Part shown: piece after piece, positions 44,882 through 57,832 of the stretch
Position numbering within the stretch: the stretch's first letter is position 1
Layout: the number at the start of each line of letters is the position of its first letter
NCBI GenBank assembly: GCA_036346375.1
Contig: CM070520.1
Location: forward strand, 13,837,791 to 13,901,790
From: Guadua angustifolia
Lineage: Eukaryota > Streptophyta > Magnoliopsida > Poales > Poaceae
Reading direction: 5' to 3'
DNA: 64,000 nucleotides
Made by a program: the position numbers and the translations under genes
Notes under the pieces: model-generated
Told to the model about the DNA's origin: nothing
Database searches by the model: none
The model's input: only the letters and a program-made list of their open reading frames with translations

Positions 44882-47123
44882 GAAGACGATGCACAGTTGC
44901 TTTCTAGAATGCGCCAATCTATTCGCGACACGTGCACGGCCGAGATCAATCCAGCGCAAAAGATCAGAAAGATCTTTTGATATAGTTGTTATGCGATTTT
45001 TTCCAATTTATGAAATTTTTTTATAGGTTTATGTTAAATATTCTGATGTCCAGTAAAAATTTCAGATTTAAATCCTTTGTATAAAAATTCTAAAAATTCT
45101 GACAATCTATATTTTTAATTCCTGTTATTTCTGTTTTTCATTTATTTGAAGATCAAAATGAACTTATTATTTTATAAACATTTGTTTTCCAATTTAAATT
45201 GCCATGATTTACTTACCGTAAAATTTTCATAACTTTATCCCTTATATTTTATTTTTAAAATTCTGACATTGCAATTTGTTGATTTTATTTCTTTTCTGTT
45301 TTGAATTTTTAAATATATAATTACTGTGATTTTATTATTTATATTTTTACTAGAGATAGATATTGGGATCATATGTTTATGGTAAAATTTTGGACTCCAG
45401 GATATTTATAACACTTGGTGTATAATTTTTATTGTTTTATTTCTTCTTTTTGGATATTTATTTCAACCTTCATTGGCTTTTATTTTCCAAACAAAAGGCG
45501 TAGAAAAAGGTAGAAATTCAAGAAAAATTAGAAAATAAGGAAATAAATTACATGAAAGATTTTGATTTTTATTTCTTACTTTATTGTTAATTTCAGGCTG
45601 TTACAGCTCATCTGGTAGCACTGCTCTACCATGGGTGGTAGCACCGGGCTCCCAGAAAGCTCAAAAAGGAGCTCTCTGGAATTTTCACACCGCTCTACTG
45701 GGCCGGTGCTACCGCTTACACAGTAGCACTGCGCTACCATGGGCGGTAGCACCGGGTTTCCAGATACTATAATATATTTAAAAGAGTTTTCAACTTTGGA
45801 GCCATATATATCATAATGCATGTGCTTGAGTGTATAATTTGAGCCTTTAGACCTTAAGTGATGTCAAGCTAATGTCAAAAACCCCTCTTAATAGTATGGC
45901 CTTATTTCTAGCAACCCGATCTTTTCTTCCAAACTCCGAGATCGGCAAAAAGACTAAAAAAGGTCCTTAAATTCATACCTCATTTCTTTAACTTGACACA
46001 TTGATCTTCTTTTTAGCCTTATGTTTACGCTTCATTCCTTTTTCTCAATTAGGTCCACCCTGTCCTCAATCACACTTAAAAGAAACCGTTAGTCCCATAA
46101 ACACGATTGTCATTAATTACCAAAACCAAAACAATTTAGGGGCCTAGATGCTTTCAGTTGTCCCCGCTGTTCTACTCGCCGTTGCAGGCCTTAGCTTCGC
46201 CTGCGTGTGTGCTAGGGCTTGTGGCTCTTCTCGCCGAACCTGCGTATGTCATTAGCTCACTGCGCTTGCTACAACCGCGTCGGCTTGTTTTCCCACTCCG
46301 TTGGGGCCGCACGCGACCTCAGCTTCACCGTGCACACGCCACTGCTGCCGCTTGCCCTCCCGCTCACTCGATCGCCGAGTCGCCACAGTAGCGTTTTTCC
46401 CGGGCACAAATGAATTAGGTTTAGGGTTTCATTTGGCTGTCTGGTTTTGTTCCGTCTCGGGCAAATCCAGTTCATCCATTCGCATTCGTTGGCTGGAGCT
46501 TCACCTCGCGCTTGGGCGCTTTTTGCTGGGCCGCGGGTACCGTTTGTGCCACTGTCGTGCACTTGCGCCTTGCTGGGCTACGGCTCTGATGGGCCAGTGG
46601 CTTGCGTGGCTGCATGGGCTTCGTTCGTCTGGACCATGTGTATTTGGACAGGGATTTAATTGTTTTAGTCCTTTTATTTTGTTTCATTCAGTCTTATTTA
46701 ATCTCAACAATAGATATTGTTCAGTATTTATTTCCTGGGCATTTATGTTATGGTTAATTTTATGATTAATTTTTTGGACTAATTAATTAATGAGGCAATA
46801 TTTTTCATGTGATGATTATTTCTTAGCATTATCTCTAATTAAAATGGAACCAACGGGAAGTTTTGGATAGAGATTATCATTTAACATTAAATTTGGGATT
46901 ATGTCATAACCATGATCATATACTGACCAACATTGTTTATGAACATGTGTCACCTATAAGATAATTTAGTTCCTTTTGTTTTCTGTCCAACGGTGATGCG
47001 AAATAGAATTGTTAATTTTTCTGTCATTAGCATGTGATTAATCAGACCAACGTAGGGTTAATTTTCATGCAAAACATTTATTTTCTCTAATGTTTACTGA
47101 TTAAACTTTGTTTTAAATTATCT
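44882..47123. other. AT-rich and LTR/leader-like DNA upstream of the copia gag
   Basis: 45,000-45,600 is AT-rich LTR-like sequence. 45,612-45,756 is a cluster of GGTAGCACCGG-type palindromes like those at 8,950-9,290. 46,150-46,640 is GC-rich with overlapping frames on both strands and no family match. 46,640-47,123 is T-rich leader-like DNA running into the copia ATG. I could not find a 5' LTR end with a primer site directly before gag. Confidence 0.4.
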
Positions 47124-48459
47124 ATGAACAACACTAATGTTGCCACTTACTTGAATGTCATTGAGCAGCTGACTAGGACAAATTTTCCTTCTTGGAAGGA
47201 GAGAATTTTGATTGTCCTTAAAGTCATGGACTTCGATTATGCCTTACGTGAGGACGCTCCCATAGCTCCTTCCACTGATGATGAGAGTTTCATTGAGAAA
47301 AAAAACTTTATGACTTAACAGCGGAAAAGTGGGAGCGGTCTAACCGCATGTCCTTGATGATTATGAAGAGAACCAATCTGTAGGGATAAGGGGAGTAATC
47401 CCTGAATCCGATAATGCTACGCAATACTTAGTCTCAGTTGAGGAGCAATTTAAGGGCTCCTCAAAAGTTTATGCCAATACCTTGATCATGAAGATACTCA
47501 CAACTAAGTATGATGGCTCTAGTAGTGTTCGTGAGCATATCATGATGATGTCTAATATGGTTACCAAACTTAAGGGCATGGGCATGGCCATTTTTGATGG
47601 TTTCTTGGTCTATTTTATTATGACCTCCCTCCATTCTGAGTATAATGCATTCAAGATTAATTATAACACTCAGAAGGAGTAGTGTGCCATGAGTGAGTTA
47701 ATCGCTATGTGTGTCCAAGAGGAGGAGAGGTTTAAGGCTGAAAGAAAGGACCAAGTTTTCCATGTTGGTCATGGCAAAAGGAAATTCTAAGGGGAATCTA
47801 AGTCCAAAAAGAACCTGCATTTCTCTTCTAAGACTGAATCAAGCAACTCAAAGCCAAAGGAGAAGGCCCCTGCTGCATCTAACTCTTTTGATGGGCCCAT
47901 TTGTCCTTTCTGCAAGAACAGTGGGCACATTTAGAAGGATTGTGTGGGCTTCATGAAGTGACTTGCTAAAAAGGGTAACGACATAATTTCTACTGTTGAT
48001 AAAACCCTTTTGTAATTTTCCCCTAATATCCGGTTAATTGATTCTAGTGCATATGTGCATGTTTCCAATTCATTGCAGGGATTACTTATCGTGAGGACAC
48101 TAAGCAAGCGGGAGCGAAGTCTTAGAGTTGTTGATGGAAGGGAGACTAAAGTTGAAGCTGTTGGCACACTACCATTAGCATTAGATAGTGACTTCACTCT
48201 TCATTTAAATAATGTTGTTTATGTTTCCACTATGAGGAGGAACCATATTTCTGTTTCTGTATTAGATGATGATGGATACTTTTGTAATTTTGGGAACAAT
48301 AAATATATTATAAGTTTTAATTCAAATAATGTTGGTCTCGCAACTCGACGAGACAAACTCTATATGCTTCCTCTCTCTAAATTCCCTGTGTCAATGAATG
48401 TGTGTGATGCCATAAATAAGCGAAAAAGAAGTTTAAATGATGAGACTTCATCGAAACTG

Positions 48460-49419
48460 TGGCACTGTCGTTTAGGCCACATTTCGAAAGGGAGAATGGA
48501 ACATCTCATTAAGAAAGAGATACTCCACCCATTAGACTTCACTGATTCAGACCACTGTATTGACTGTATTAAGGGAAAATATGTAAACAAATTAAGAAAG
48601 GAGCCACACGAAGCACAGGGATCTTAGAATTAATCCACACTGATATATGTTATATGTAGACCTTTTCCTGTAACTTCAGTGGATATTTATGACTCATTTA
48701 TTACATTCACTGATAATTTCTCCCGTTATGGTTATATTTTCCCTATTTGTGATCGATCTAAATCACTCGATAAGTTTAAAATATTCAAGGCTGAAGTAGA
48801 AAATTAGCATAATTTAAAGATTAGGGTAATGAGATCAGATCATGGAGGAGAATATTATAGGAGACATGCTCCTTATGGACAAATTCCAGGTCCATTTGCT
48901 AAGTTTTTATCAGAAAATGGCATAATAGCTCAATATTCAACACCTGGTGAACCTCAGCAAAATAGAGTAGTTGAAAGACTCAATCGCACCCATATGGATA
49001 TGGTGTGTAGCATGATGAGTTACTCCAGTTTACCAGTTCGTTTGTGGATTGAAGCATTAAAGACAAGCGCACATATATTTAATCGGGTTCTTAGTAAATC
49101 AGTGCCTAAGACACCTTATGAATTATGGACTGGGAGAAAACCGAGCTTAAAATACTTACGTGTGTGGGGTTGTCCTGCTGAAGCTAAAATCTTTAATCCA
49201 TATATTGGGAAATTAGATCCTAAGACAATAAGTTGCCATTTTATTGGATATCCTGAAAAATTTAAGGGATATCAATTTTATTGTCTAGATCGCATTACTA
49301 AGTTTGTGAAAATCCGACATGTTGTATTCTTAGAGAATGATAAAATCAGTGGGAGCTTAGAGGCCAAGAAAATAGATCTTGAGAAGATTCAGACTTATAT
49401 ACCATTACCGATAATCTAA
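48460..49419 (+). pseudogene. Copia GAG-pre-integrase and integrase domains
   Basis: LWHCRLGHISKGRMEHLIKK and CIDCIKGK form the HHCC pre-integrase zinc site. After stops near 48,627-48,660 the integrase core follows: first Asp in LELIHTDIC (about 48,640), second in RSDHGGEYY (48,832-48,858), Glu in NRVVERLNRT (about 48,960-48,990). The C-terminal part includes YELWTGRKPSLKYLRVWGCP. Residues of the catalytic triad are present, but the frame is interrupted. Confidence 0.88.
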
Positions 49420-49599
49420 GAGACTATTCTTCCTGTACCTAATATAGTTACACTTGCAGTTGAGAATCCTGGAGTTGAGCCTCCGCCTAAGGATTTTGGG
49501 ATTAACAATACAACACCGAATGATGAGCCTCCATAGCTCCCTATGATAACTAATGAACCGCTAAGAAGATCACAGCGGGACAGAAGGTCTGCCATCCTG

Positions 49600-50467
49600 A
49601 ATGGCTATGTCGTATACATGAATGAAGATGTAAATGACATAGGGAAGGTAGACGATCCCACCTTATTTAAGGAGGCTATGATGACTAAGGATTCGCCCAA
49701 GTGGCTTAAGGCCATGTAGGATGAAATTAAGTCTATGAGCATTAATGACATTTGGGGTCTAATAGAAATTCTTGACGGGGTCAAAATAGTAGGCTGTAGA
49801 TGGGTCTACAAAACTAAGCATGACTCTAAGGAAATATTGAAAGATTCAAGGCAAGGCTTGTAGCAAAAGGGTTTACACAAAGAGAGGGGATTGATTATGT
49901 TGATACTTTATCTCCGTCTCAAAGAAAGATTCACTAAAAATTGTCATGACGCTTGTTGCTCATTATGAATTAAAGCTGCATCAGATGGATGTTAAAACTG
50001 TATTCCTTAAGGGAGGCTTGCATGAGAATGTTTACATGGCTCAACCGGAAGGTTTTGTTGTGGAACGCAAGGAACATATGGGATATCGACTTAAGAAATC
50101 TATCTATGGACTAAAACAAGTGTCTAGACAATGGTACCTTAAGTTAGATGAGACCATAAGAAATTTTGGTTTCAAAGAAAATAAAGTGGACAATTGCATA
50201 TACATTAAGACTAAGAAGAGCAAATTCACTATCTTAGTGCTTTATGTGGATGATATCTTATTGGCTAGTAGCGATAAGGATATGTTGTATGAGACCAAGA
50301 GATTTCATTTCACTAAATTTGACATGAAGGATTTTGGTGATGCATCTTACATTTTGGGCATTGAGATTCATCGAGATAGATCCAAAGGGGTATTAGGTTT
50401 ATCCCAAAAGGCATACATTGACGAAGTGCTTAAGAGATTTAATATGCATAACTGTTCTACCACGCCC
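49600..50467 (+). pseudogene. Copia reverse transcriptase domain
   Basis: Begins around the IGKVDDPTLFKEAMM region, with a stop at 49,718 and a frame change near 49,835. From 49,946 an open frame carries LKLHQMDVKTVFLKGGLHEN, YGLKQVSRQWYLKLD, the catalytic YVDD (50,243-50,254) and YILGIEIHRDRSKGVLGLSQ. It ends at NMHNCSTTP, where the LTR of another element cuts it. Confidence 0.92.
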
Positions 50468-52855
50468 TGTAACGTCAAACAGTAAAGATGTGTGAATTGA
50501 GTTTGAATATAAATATTTTTGAGTTTTCCTGCAGTTATTTATTCCATTTTGGATTTTCCATGGATTTTTGTATTGTATGAAAAACAAACAAAAGAGAATA
50601 AGAAAAGGGAAAAGGTAAAATGGTAAAAGTAAAAAGTTGGAAAAAATACCATGGAAGCCTAGCTATGCTGGTAAATCATTACAGCTGGCCAAATAAGATT
50701 TTATGCATAGAGATATAAGTAAATGGAGTGAAATGACAACACTTTTGACTAGAAACAGTAGAAGTCAAAATTACTAGAAAATCTTTGAAACTCTTCTGGA
50801 GCCATAAAAATTACCATAACACCCTCAGAGTAGATTATACTACTGGTAAAAATTTTAGAAATTTATCATGTCATTAAGCCTTCTAAAAATTCAAAAACAG
50901 AGGCTTTGAAAAATCTGAAAATCAGCATGTCAGAATTTCTATAAAATAAATATACACTATTTGTATTTGAAATTTTTACGGGAGCATACATACCTTAAAT
51001 AGAAGTTTTATAAAAAGTTTAAAAAATAAATGATAGCATTTACACCCTTAAATAAATCGAAATCCAAAGTGAAAATTTTGGACAGTAAACAGCATTAGAA
51101 ATTGTGTAAATTATCTGTTGGGTGTTTGCCTCCCAAACTTTTGCTGGAGGCTAACCACTCCCAGGATTTCACAAACTTTTCAACATGATTTGATAGCCAC
51201 TTTAATGCTCAACGTGGGGTGGTCCTGAAGCCCACTCCATCGCTTGTGCCAAGGGACACCTCCCCAATCCAGAGCCTTCCATCGAATGCCAGCAAGCCTC
51301 ATAAGCTAAGCCACAGGCATTCATCCCTCTCGTTCACACGAGCTCATTCCTGTGAACACAAGTAACAGAACAAGAACTCAGTAGCCATCCATCTCGCACC
51401 TCCTTGCCATTTCGGTAGAAACCCGAATTCGGGCGGGGAAGACGGCAATTGAAGCATAACCGAGCCACATACAGGTTCATCCTCGTGCGCGCCTTTCAGG
51501 AGCCCCACAGCCTGCCCATTTCTCCCAGAACACTGCCGTTTCCGAGTTCAACTCTGATGATTCCTGTAGAAATCGAGTTTAGGCGCAAAGTTCAGATCAG
51601 GCGACTCGGTGAGTAGGATTTCAATTCCATGAGACTTCAGCTTCTCTGTGTTCTACTGAGCTCATCCGTCACCCCTTGGCTCCAGCTAAATTCGCGCAAA
51701 GCTCTCCATCTTGTTCTTCTTCCCCACAACCCGGTGGTAGAAACACCTCGGTAAGTCTCCAGGTTCATCCAACCGCTAAAATGGAGCATACAGCCTCACG
51801 ATGCTCACCTACCCCGAATTTCCGGTGATTGGGCTCTTCTTCTACCTCTCCGGCTAGCCCCTGCCGCCTCCATTTTGGCGCACGGTGGCAATTCACCCTA
51901 CCATCTGGTGCGGGAGGATGCGCTGATGCTCTCCGTGCCACCGATTCGGCCGGAGCTCCACGGGAGGACCGACGCCGGCGTGCCCTAGTCCTCCCCTGTT
52001 TCGGTTCTGAGAGAGAGAGCACAGCCAAGCCTCAAGAAAATTCAGTGGCCTTCCAGTCACGAAAGACCTTGTAGCCTAGTGGTTAAGCGCCCTCTCTGGC
52101 AGCCTCAGGTGTTGAGTTAAGTCCCAGAAGCTGCATTTTAATTTTCCTTTTTGCTTCATTTTAGTTATCTTGTTGTATCTCTTGCTAGGAGTATCCAAAC
52201 GAAACAAAATTTGTCTCTATATTTGAGTTATGAATTAAGGAGTCAGAATCTGCAATAAAAGTTCATATGTTACTTACATAAAAATCTTTTAATTAGAGTT
52301 TGAAATAAAGTCTCCTTGTAGGTGATATGAAGGAACTATATAATTCCTAATTCCTTAAATCACGAAATAAATTGCATAGGTTCCTGCAACCCTATATGTT
52401 CCATTTCTGTAAAAAGATTTAGATTTGAATGTATTTTACATCAAAAATTGATTGTTTAAAACCTTACTAACTTGCAAGATTCAAATTGTTGAAATAATAG
52501 TCAAATGAGCTCAAAACATGGTGAAACCAGTGTAGTTGCATTCTTGGGATTTCATAGATCACCAGTATGCAAAAATATTTAGGTTTCACTTTGGTTTGCA
52601 CTATTTTCCCATTAGTTGAACGTTCATTCGGCAAAAGGTTCAAATGGTCGTAACCTTCACAAATGAACCTCAAACTCGATGAAACCAGATCCTATGACCT
52701 CAAAATGTTGTGTCCTTACTTGTTGTGCAAGAATAGCATCAGTTTGAACAACTTTGAGTTAAATCCACATTAGACCATAATGATCACGTATATGAAAAAC
52801 ATCATGGATAGAAGCCAAATATCGCGGAATTAGTTTTAAAACACTCTTATAGTTA
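50468..52855 (+). mobile_element. Gypsy-type LTR #1, 5' part, inserted into the copia element and cut at its right
   Basis: Starts TGTAACGTCAAACAG at the copia break. Its first 500 bp has the same word pattern as the starts at 52,856 and 62,031 (GGTAAAAGTAAAAAG followed by a GGAAAAAAT block). A gene-like GC-richer middle follows (51,200-52,050), then an AT-rich part (52,283-52,855) that is repeated, diverged, at 53,467-54,115. It stops exactly where a new TGTAACATCCC begins. It belongs to the same family as the next element but is an older copy. Confidence 0.6.
52066..52130 (+). promoter_or_regulatory. tRNA-like segment (Pol III A-box) inside LTR #1
   Basis: TAGCCTAGTGG at 52,072-52,082 fits the tRNA A-box consensus exactly. 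GAGTTAAGTCC, 42 bp downstream, is only a weak B box. No foldable intact tRNA was recognised, so it is a tRNA-related fragment carried in the LTR, not a tRNA gene. Confidence 0.4.
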
Positions 52856-53806
52856 TGTAACATCCCAAAATTTTAAAAATAGTAAAAATGAAAATTTAGA
52901 ATTTTAAAAATGGAATTGAGTAAGCATTTCAACTAAAACCAAGATTTCCATTTTAAATATTATCTTCTTCTTCATTTTCTAGTTTGTCAACCAAAATAAT
53001 AGAACAAGTTGCTACATTAAAACTTTTGGGTCCAAAATAAACAAACTAAGAAAGTGAGTTGAGAAAGTAATCTTACTTTGAATTCCCATCTTTTCTAAAA
53101 CTTTTTCAACCTTAATAATCATTTTCGAATTTGGGTTAAAAGGAAAAATCAACAAATGAAACTAGTAAAAGAGTAAAAGTAAGATGGTAAAAGATAAAAG
53201 TAAAAAGCCGGAAAAAATAATATTAATTCATTAAAAAGTCCCCATCACATCTTTTTGGCTGTCCAAAGATTTTAATGAGCTAGGTAAAGAAGTAAATAAT
53301 AAAGTAACATGTTTCAACTTCAAAATAGTGACATGATGAAATTCTTCAAAAATAATAAGAGCTTATATCTCATTGAGAATTTTATCATGTCTTCCTCATA
53401 ACATACTTAACTCATGGTAAAAATATCAAAACTAATAATTACTATTATTGCTGTTAAAAATTCAAAACTTTTAATTAGAGTTTGAATGAAAGTCACCTTT
53501 TAGGTAATATGAAGCAATTATATGTTTCCTTGCTCCATAAATCATGAAATAAATAAAACATGTCCCTGCAACCCTAGAGAAGCCATTTCTATGAAATGAT
53601 TCAGATTTAAATGTATTTTGTATCAAGTATTGATTGTGCAAATACCTTAATAACATGCAAGACTCAAATGGTTAAAATATGTATCGAATGAGCTCAACAA
53701 GTGATGAAACCAGTTTAGTTGCACTTCTAGGAATGCATAGGTCATAAGTATACAAAAATATTTAGATTATTCCTTAGTTTTCCCTATTTGCTCATTAGCC
53801 AAACAT

Positions 53807-53864
53807 TTTTTAGAGAACAGACCAAACGGCCCAGCCTCAGCTTTACTGAAAGCTAAACATAGTT
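53807..53864 (-). mobile_element. Ultra-short retroposon tail (58 bp) with 16-bp target-site duplication
   Basis: Perfect repeats CTCATTAGCCAAACAT at 53,791-53,806 and 53,865-53,880 flank a 58-bp insert that begins with a T run, i.e. an oligo(A) tail on the minus strand. LTR #1 has the uninterrupted equivalent (CCCATTAGTTGAACG near 52,610). It is an extreme 5'-truncated LINE or SINE insertion. Confidence 0.8.
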
Positions 53865-56800
53865 CTCATTAGCCAAACATGCAATCGATAAAATGAACAA
53901 ATGGTCGTAACGTTAGCAAACGGACCTTAAAATCGACAAAACCAACTTCTATGACCTTGAAATGATATTCCCTAGCTTACCATGCAAAAATAATATCAGT
54001 TTGATCAACTTTGAGTCAAGCTCATATTAAGCCTAAATCACTATTTATTAGAAAATCACCTTGAACGAATGAGAAACATCACGGAATCAACCTTAAAACA
54101 CTCTTAGGGATATTCCCTACTAACCCCTGAAAAATGGTTAGATTATCCCATTCGGTGTAGTATGGCCGAAGAAAAAAACTGCCTTAATAGCGCTAAAAGT
54201 GTGGTCATATAAGCCTTTTCGGCAGTCCGTAAAATATCACTCTTAGACATAAAGTTAGGAGAGAATAGACCAAAATTATTGTCTGATGTATATTCTACCA
54301 TAATCTGGAAAAATATATTAATTACAACTTCATTTGCATGTTAATCCAATCACCGGAAAGACCCTAAATGATCACAAACTGCACAGAATCGTTATCACTT
54401 AAGCCTCTTCGGCGGCTTATAAAATAGCTCGTCTAAATACAAACTTTAGGGGAATTAGTCCAGAAACCTACTTCAATGTATGGACAACCAAAATATGTAA
54501 AAATTTCTTAATTACGACTTACTTATCAAATAAAATACGTTAACGCAAAAACCCTAAATGATAATATCGTCGGAACCGTATTATGTGAATAGTAAGAGTA
54601 GAACTGATCTAGAATGATTGTTCTGTCATATTCCATAGAAAGATTCTTATTTCATTAAGGTTTGTATATTAATTCCATTAGCTCAAAACCCTTAGTCGTT
54701 AATCGTAAAACTTCACTCGACAAACTCGAATAATGCAAACTATATAAGATCACATTAGCCTTTTTAACGATGAATACAATATCTTGTCCAAACCCTAAAA
54801 ATTATGAAATTAGCTTAGTAGTGCTGTACAATATATAGACTATCCAATTATGAAAAGATAATCTCAATTAGTCATAATCGCATATTAATCTTGTTAGCCT
54901 AACAACCCTAAGTATTCATATTCACGTAGCTCGAATATAAGCGAATGAACATTAGTTGCAAGTAAGGAATCATTAATTGTAACATTTGTATCACCGAGAA
55001 CCTTATTAAGAAACACGAAAATGTAGCGGTAACCTATCATAATAGGTCTAGAATACTCACACTAACTCTTGTGCAATAATAACTCGAAATAAATACTATT
55101 CATATATACAACAAACAACAAATTGACTAATGAATAATTCTATTAATCCAAATGACCTTTGCATCTTGAATTTGATATTATAAATAAATGAATACATAAT
55201 CTTAGCTTTTAGAATTCGTAAGATAAGAATAAATAGCCTATAAAAAGAAACCATATAACAATCGACCTGGAAACAGATAACAATATGAACGAATATGCAT
55301 AAACCTTAATTGTTTCAATGATTTATTTATATTTGGATTTCCATCTGATTTCTTTTTGTCCCATTTTGATTCGATGTTATTTGCTTTTGTCTCGGTTATT
55401 ATTATTGGACGCGTAGAAGACGATATTTCGGATCCGAATAATAACGACATCGACTACGATCCAGATTATATTTTCGAAGGAAAGCAACCAGGCAAGCACC
55501 TCTTTTGACCATTTTGATCCCATATTTGCAATGTTATTTTGTTTTATCAAACTATATGCATGCGTGTATGTTTTAAACTTGTTATATTGTGGGTGATGGT
55601 AGCTAAATCCAATTGTATGCATTCCCATTACCTTGACATTTGAACTCTGCCATTGTAACCTAGTAATGGTGTAGACAATAATTAATGTCACTTGGATAAA
55701 ACTTGAGATTAACATATGTATATGCTTAGACTTGCTCATTAGTTTGGTTTCAAAATGATGGGAGATGTTTCAACTACATTGAGCAAACTTGTTTAAATTG
55801 AGCGGAACCGAGGTATGGTTTCCGTGTATCTTGGTAAATCAACTCAAAACTTATGATTTAGGCAGGCGAGTTATTACTTAACTTGAGGCGTGAAATGGAC
55901 CTCACGTGTAGTTAGGGAGATCCTCGCTCGGGTCAATGGGGACCGAACTTGATGCTATCACCTAAGTGTTTTGGTGCAACCACATGTACTAGTATGGGAT
56001 AGCGTAAGCTCACTAGATTAGTTAGAGTTTAGCCTTGCATTTTGGTAGGCAAGTAGTATGGACGATCCAGCATTTGGAGTCGTTCTAGGTGCTCCTTGAC
56101 CGAGGTGTTGGGGCCCAAGCATTCCAATACAACGGTGCATGCCTTGTCATGGGGAGAGTTCGCGATGGGGCACCATCGGTCCAGGATCTCCGGAACTGTG
56201 GCAAGGGTTTAACATCACTGTCGTTGGTGCAAGGCTAAGCTTTAACTAGTTGAACGGCTTCGTCACAGTCTAGCAAATCGGGTACGGTGAGTATCGCGAG
56301 GCATGGTTGACATGATTGCTAGAATGTGTCATGTGGGTATGTACACTCTCTGTAGAGATTAAAATCTAATTAATTAGCCGTGCTCACGGTCATGAGCAAC
56401 TTGGGGGAATAATGTCAAGTATAGTCTTTTGTTTTTGCTGAAACTTTTGGAAATGGTGTTGGAATGAGTTGGTGGATTGGGAAGCCATTGGTGGCTGTTT
56501 TTACTTGTCATTTGCAGCCATGGAGGGCTGTGAATTGCTGTATATGAACTCTACTTACTGTTATTTAGCTTCATACTAAATGCTCTTTACAAATTCGTTA
56601 CCGTTTTATGAATCTTTTGCTTGCAAACAAAATCTGCCTTATGCTGAAATGAGACTAGTGTAGAAGCTTAATTCCTTGTTATACCTGCATTTCTTGTATT
56701 TCCATACACTAAAGTCTTGCGAGTACATACGGCGTACTCACGGTTGCTTAATCCTAACAATATAGACGACGGTATGGAAGAACTCCCCGACGACACGTGC

Positions 56801-57059
56801 TTTACTCGGGTCCGACAATGATGTTGATGGATGAACTTGGGCTTTTCCAAGTCGGTTGCCTTTGGGTTATTGGATGGGCATACCGCTGTCCTACTTTTGG
56901 TATATGTTTAAATTCCGCTGCAATTTATTCTTTGACATGTAATATTTGGCGGTCAGCCACTACTTGTAATAGTAAGTAGTTGTAATAGTTGTAGTTTATG
57001 TTTATGCTATTCCAAGCTGGCAACAAGCGTAGTGCAATCGGGCCTCCCGTGCAATCACC

Positions 57060-57309
57060 GTGCAATCCAACTAAGAAAAGTTTCAAAAATTCTGAAAAAA
57101 TCATGGATGTACATCTCATCTCACCCCATCTACATATAAAATTTCATGTTCAAATTCATCCTATGCTAGAAGTTACAAAAAGACAAATTTCTGACAAACT
57201 TAAAAGTTCAAATGCACCTCAAATTTGTCTTTTTGTAACTTCTAACATAGGACGAAATTGATCATGATGAAATGAAACACAGAATTTTTGAAACTTAGTT
57301 GGATTGCAC
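57060..57309. mobile_element. Foldback MITE, 250 bp, perfect 16-bp terminal inverted repeats
   Basis: Ends GTGCAATCCAACTAAG (57,060-57,075) and CTTAGTTGGATTGCAC (57,294-57,309). The interior is also largely self-complementary: AGTTACAAAAAGACAAATTT pairs with AAATTTGTCTTTTTGTAACT around a centre at 57,205. GTGCAATC words recur outside both ends, so target duplication and host repeats are hard to separate. It interrupts the 5' LTR. Confidence 0.8.
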
Positions 57310-57819
57310 AGGATTGCACGATGCTTGATCGTTACCAAGCTAGCTAACCGCTAGATTCATGTGTATGTGTTGCGATACATCTCGAATCACGGGATATGTG
57401 GGTGCTAGGCGTTGATCTTGGGAACTAGCACTAGACACATATCCGGTACCTGGAATTGTCATCAACCATCAATGTATACACTCGTGCGGCCGTCGTTCTT
57501 TGGCTATTGCTCTTGCTCCCTTGGAGAGTGCGAGGCGATACCAAGGTCCTGAGATGGAATGGCGAATGCTATGCGTGGATGAGTTGGTCTCAATCCCGGT
57601 ATGGTTGTTCGAATGGAATCGAAACTCCTATAGGCGGCGTAAGTGTATGCGGTGCGACTATGTGGCTCATATTTGCTTGAGTGAGGGCCATTTAGTCAAT
57701 ACTCCGTGCACGGGACTTTTGGGTGGCAGTGAGCATACACTTAAGTGGAGTATGGGTGTCACCTCTAAGTCCAACGCACGTGTGAGGATCGATTCATACT
57801 TCCGGGTGCCCACAAGAGA

Positions 57820-57832
57820 TGGTATCAGAGCC
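57820..57832 (+). other. Primer binding site, tRNA-Met type
   Basis: TGGTATCAGAGCC, five bases after the 5' LTR end. It is the common primer site of plant elements primed by initiator tRNA-Met and fixes the LTR boundary and the plus orientation. Confidence 0.75.

Larger units (their letters stand above)
47124..50467 (+). mobile_element. Ty1/copia retrotransposon, degenerate, truncated after RT
   Basis: Order gag, knuckle, protease, integrase, RT, i.e. integrase before RT, which is copia and not gypsy. Gag starts at ATG 47,124 (YLNVIEQLTRTNFPSWKERI). The knuckle CPFCKNSGHI-stop-KDC is at 47,902-47,943. The protease site reads IDSSA (48,040 on), with Ser where Gly is expected. The copia sequence stops inside the region after RT at 50,467, exactly where an LTR-like TGTAAC start begins, so RNase H and the 3' LTR are missing from the window. 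Stops and frameshifts are frequent. Confidence 0.92.
52856..57814 (+). repeat. 5' LTR (#2) of a long-LTR gypsy element, internally deleted
   Basis: Starts TGTAACATCCCAAAA. The first 611 bp (to 53,466) is nearly identical to the start of the 3' LTR at 62,031-62,644. At AATTCAAAA the copies part: this one jumps directly to the AT-rich part, while the 3' copy continues into a GC-richer middle, so a middle segment of at least 1.3 kb is deleted here. The LTR ends near CCCACA at 57,814, five bases before the primer site. It contains a 58-bp LINE tail (53,807) and a 250-bp MITE (57,060). Even so it is about 4.6 kb, long for an LTR. Confidence 0.65.

Noticed and set aside
52072..52124. Functional tRNA gene
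   Set aside because: The B box is poor and no acceptor-stem pairing is evident; the sequence lies inside an LTR.
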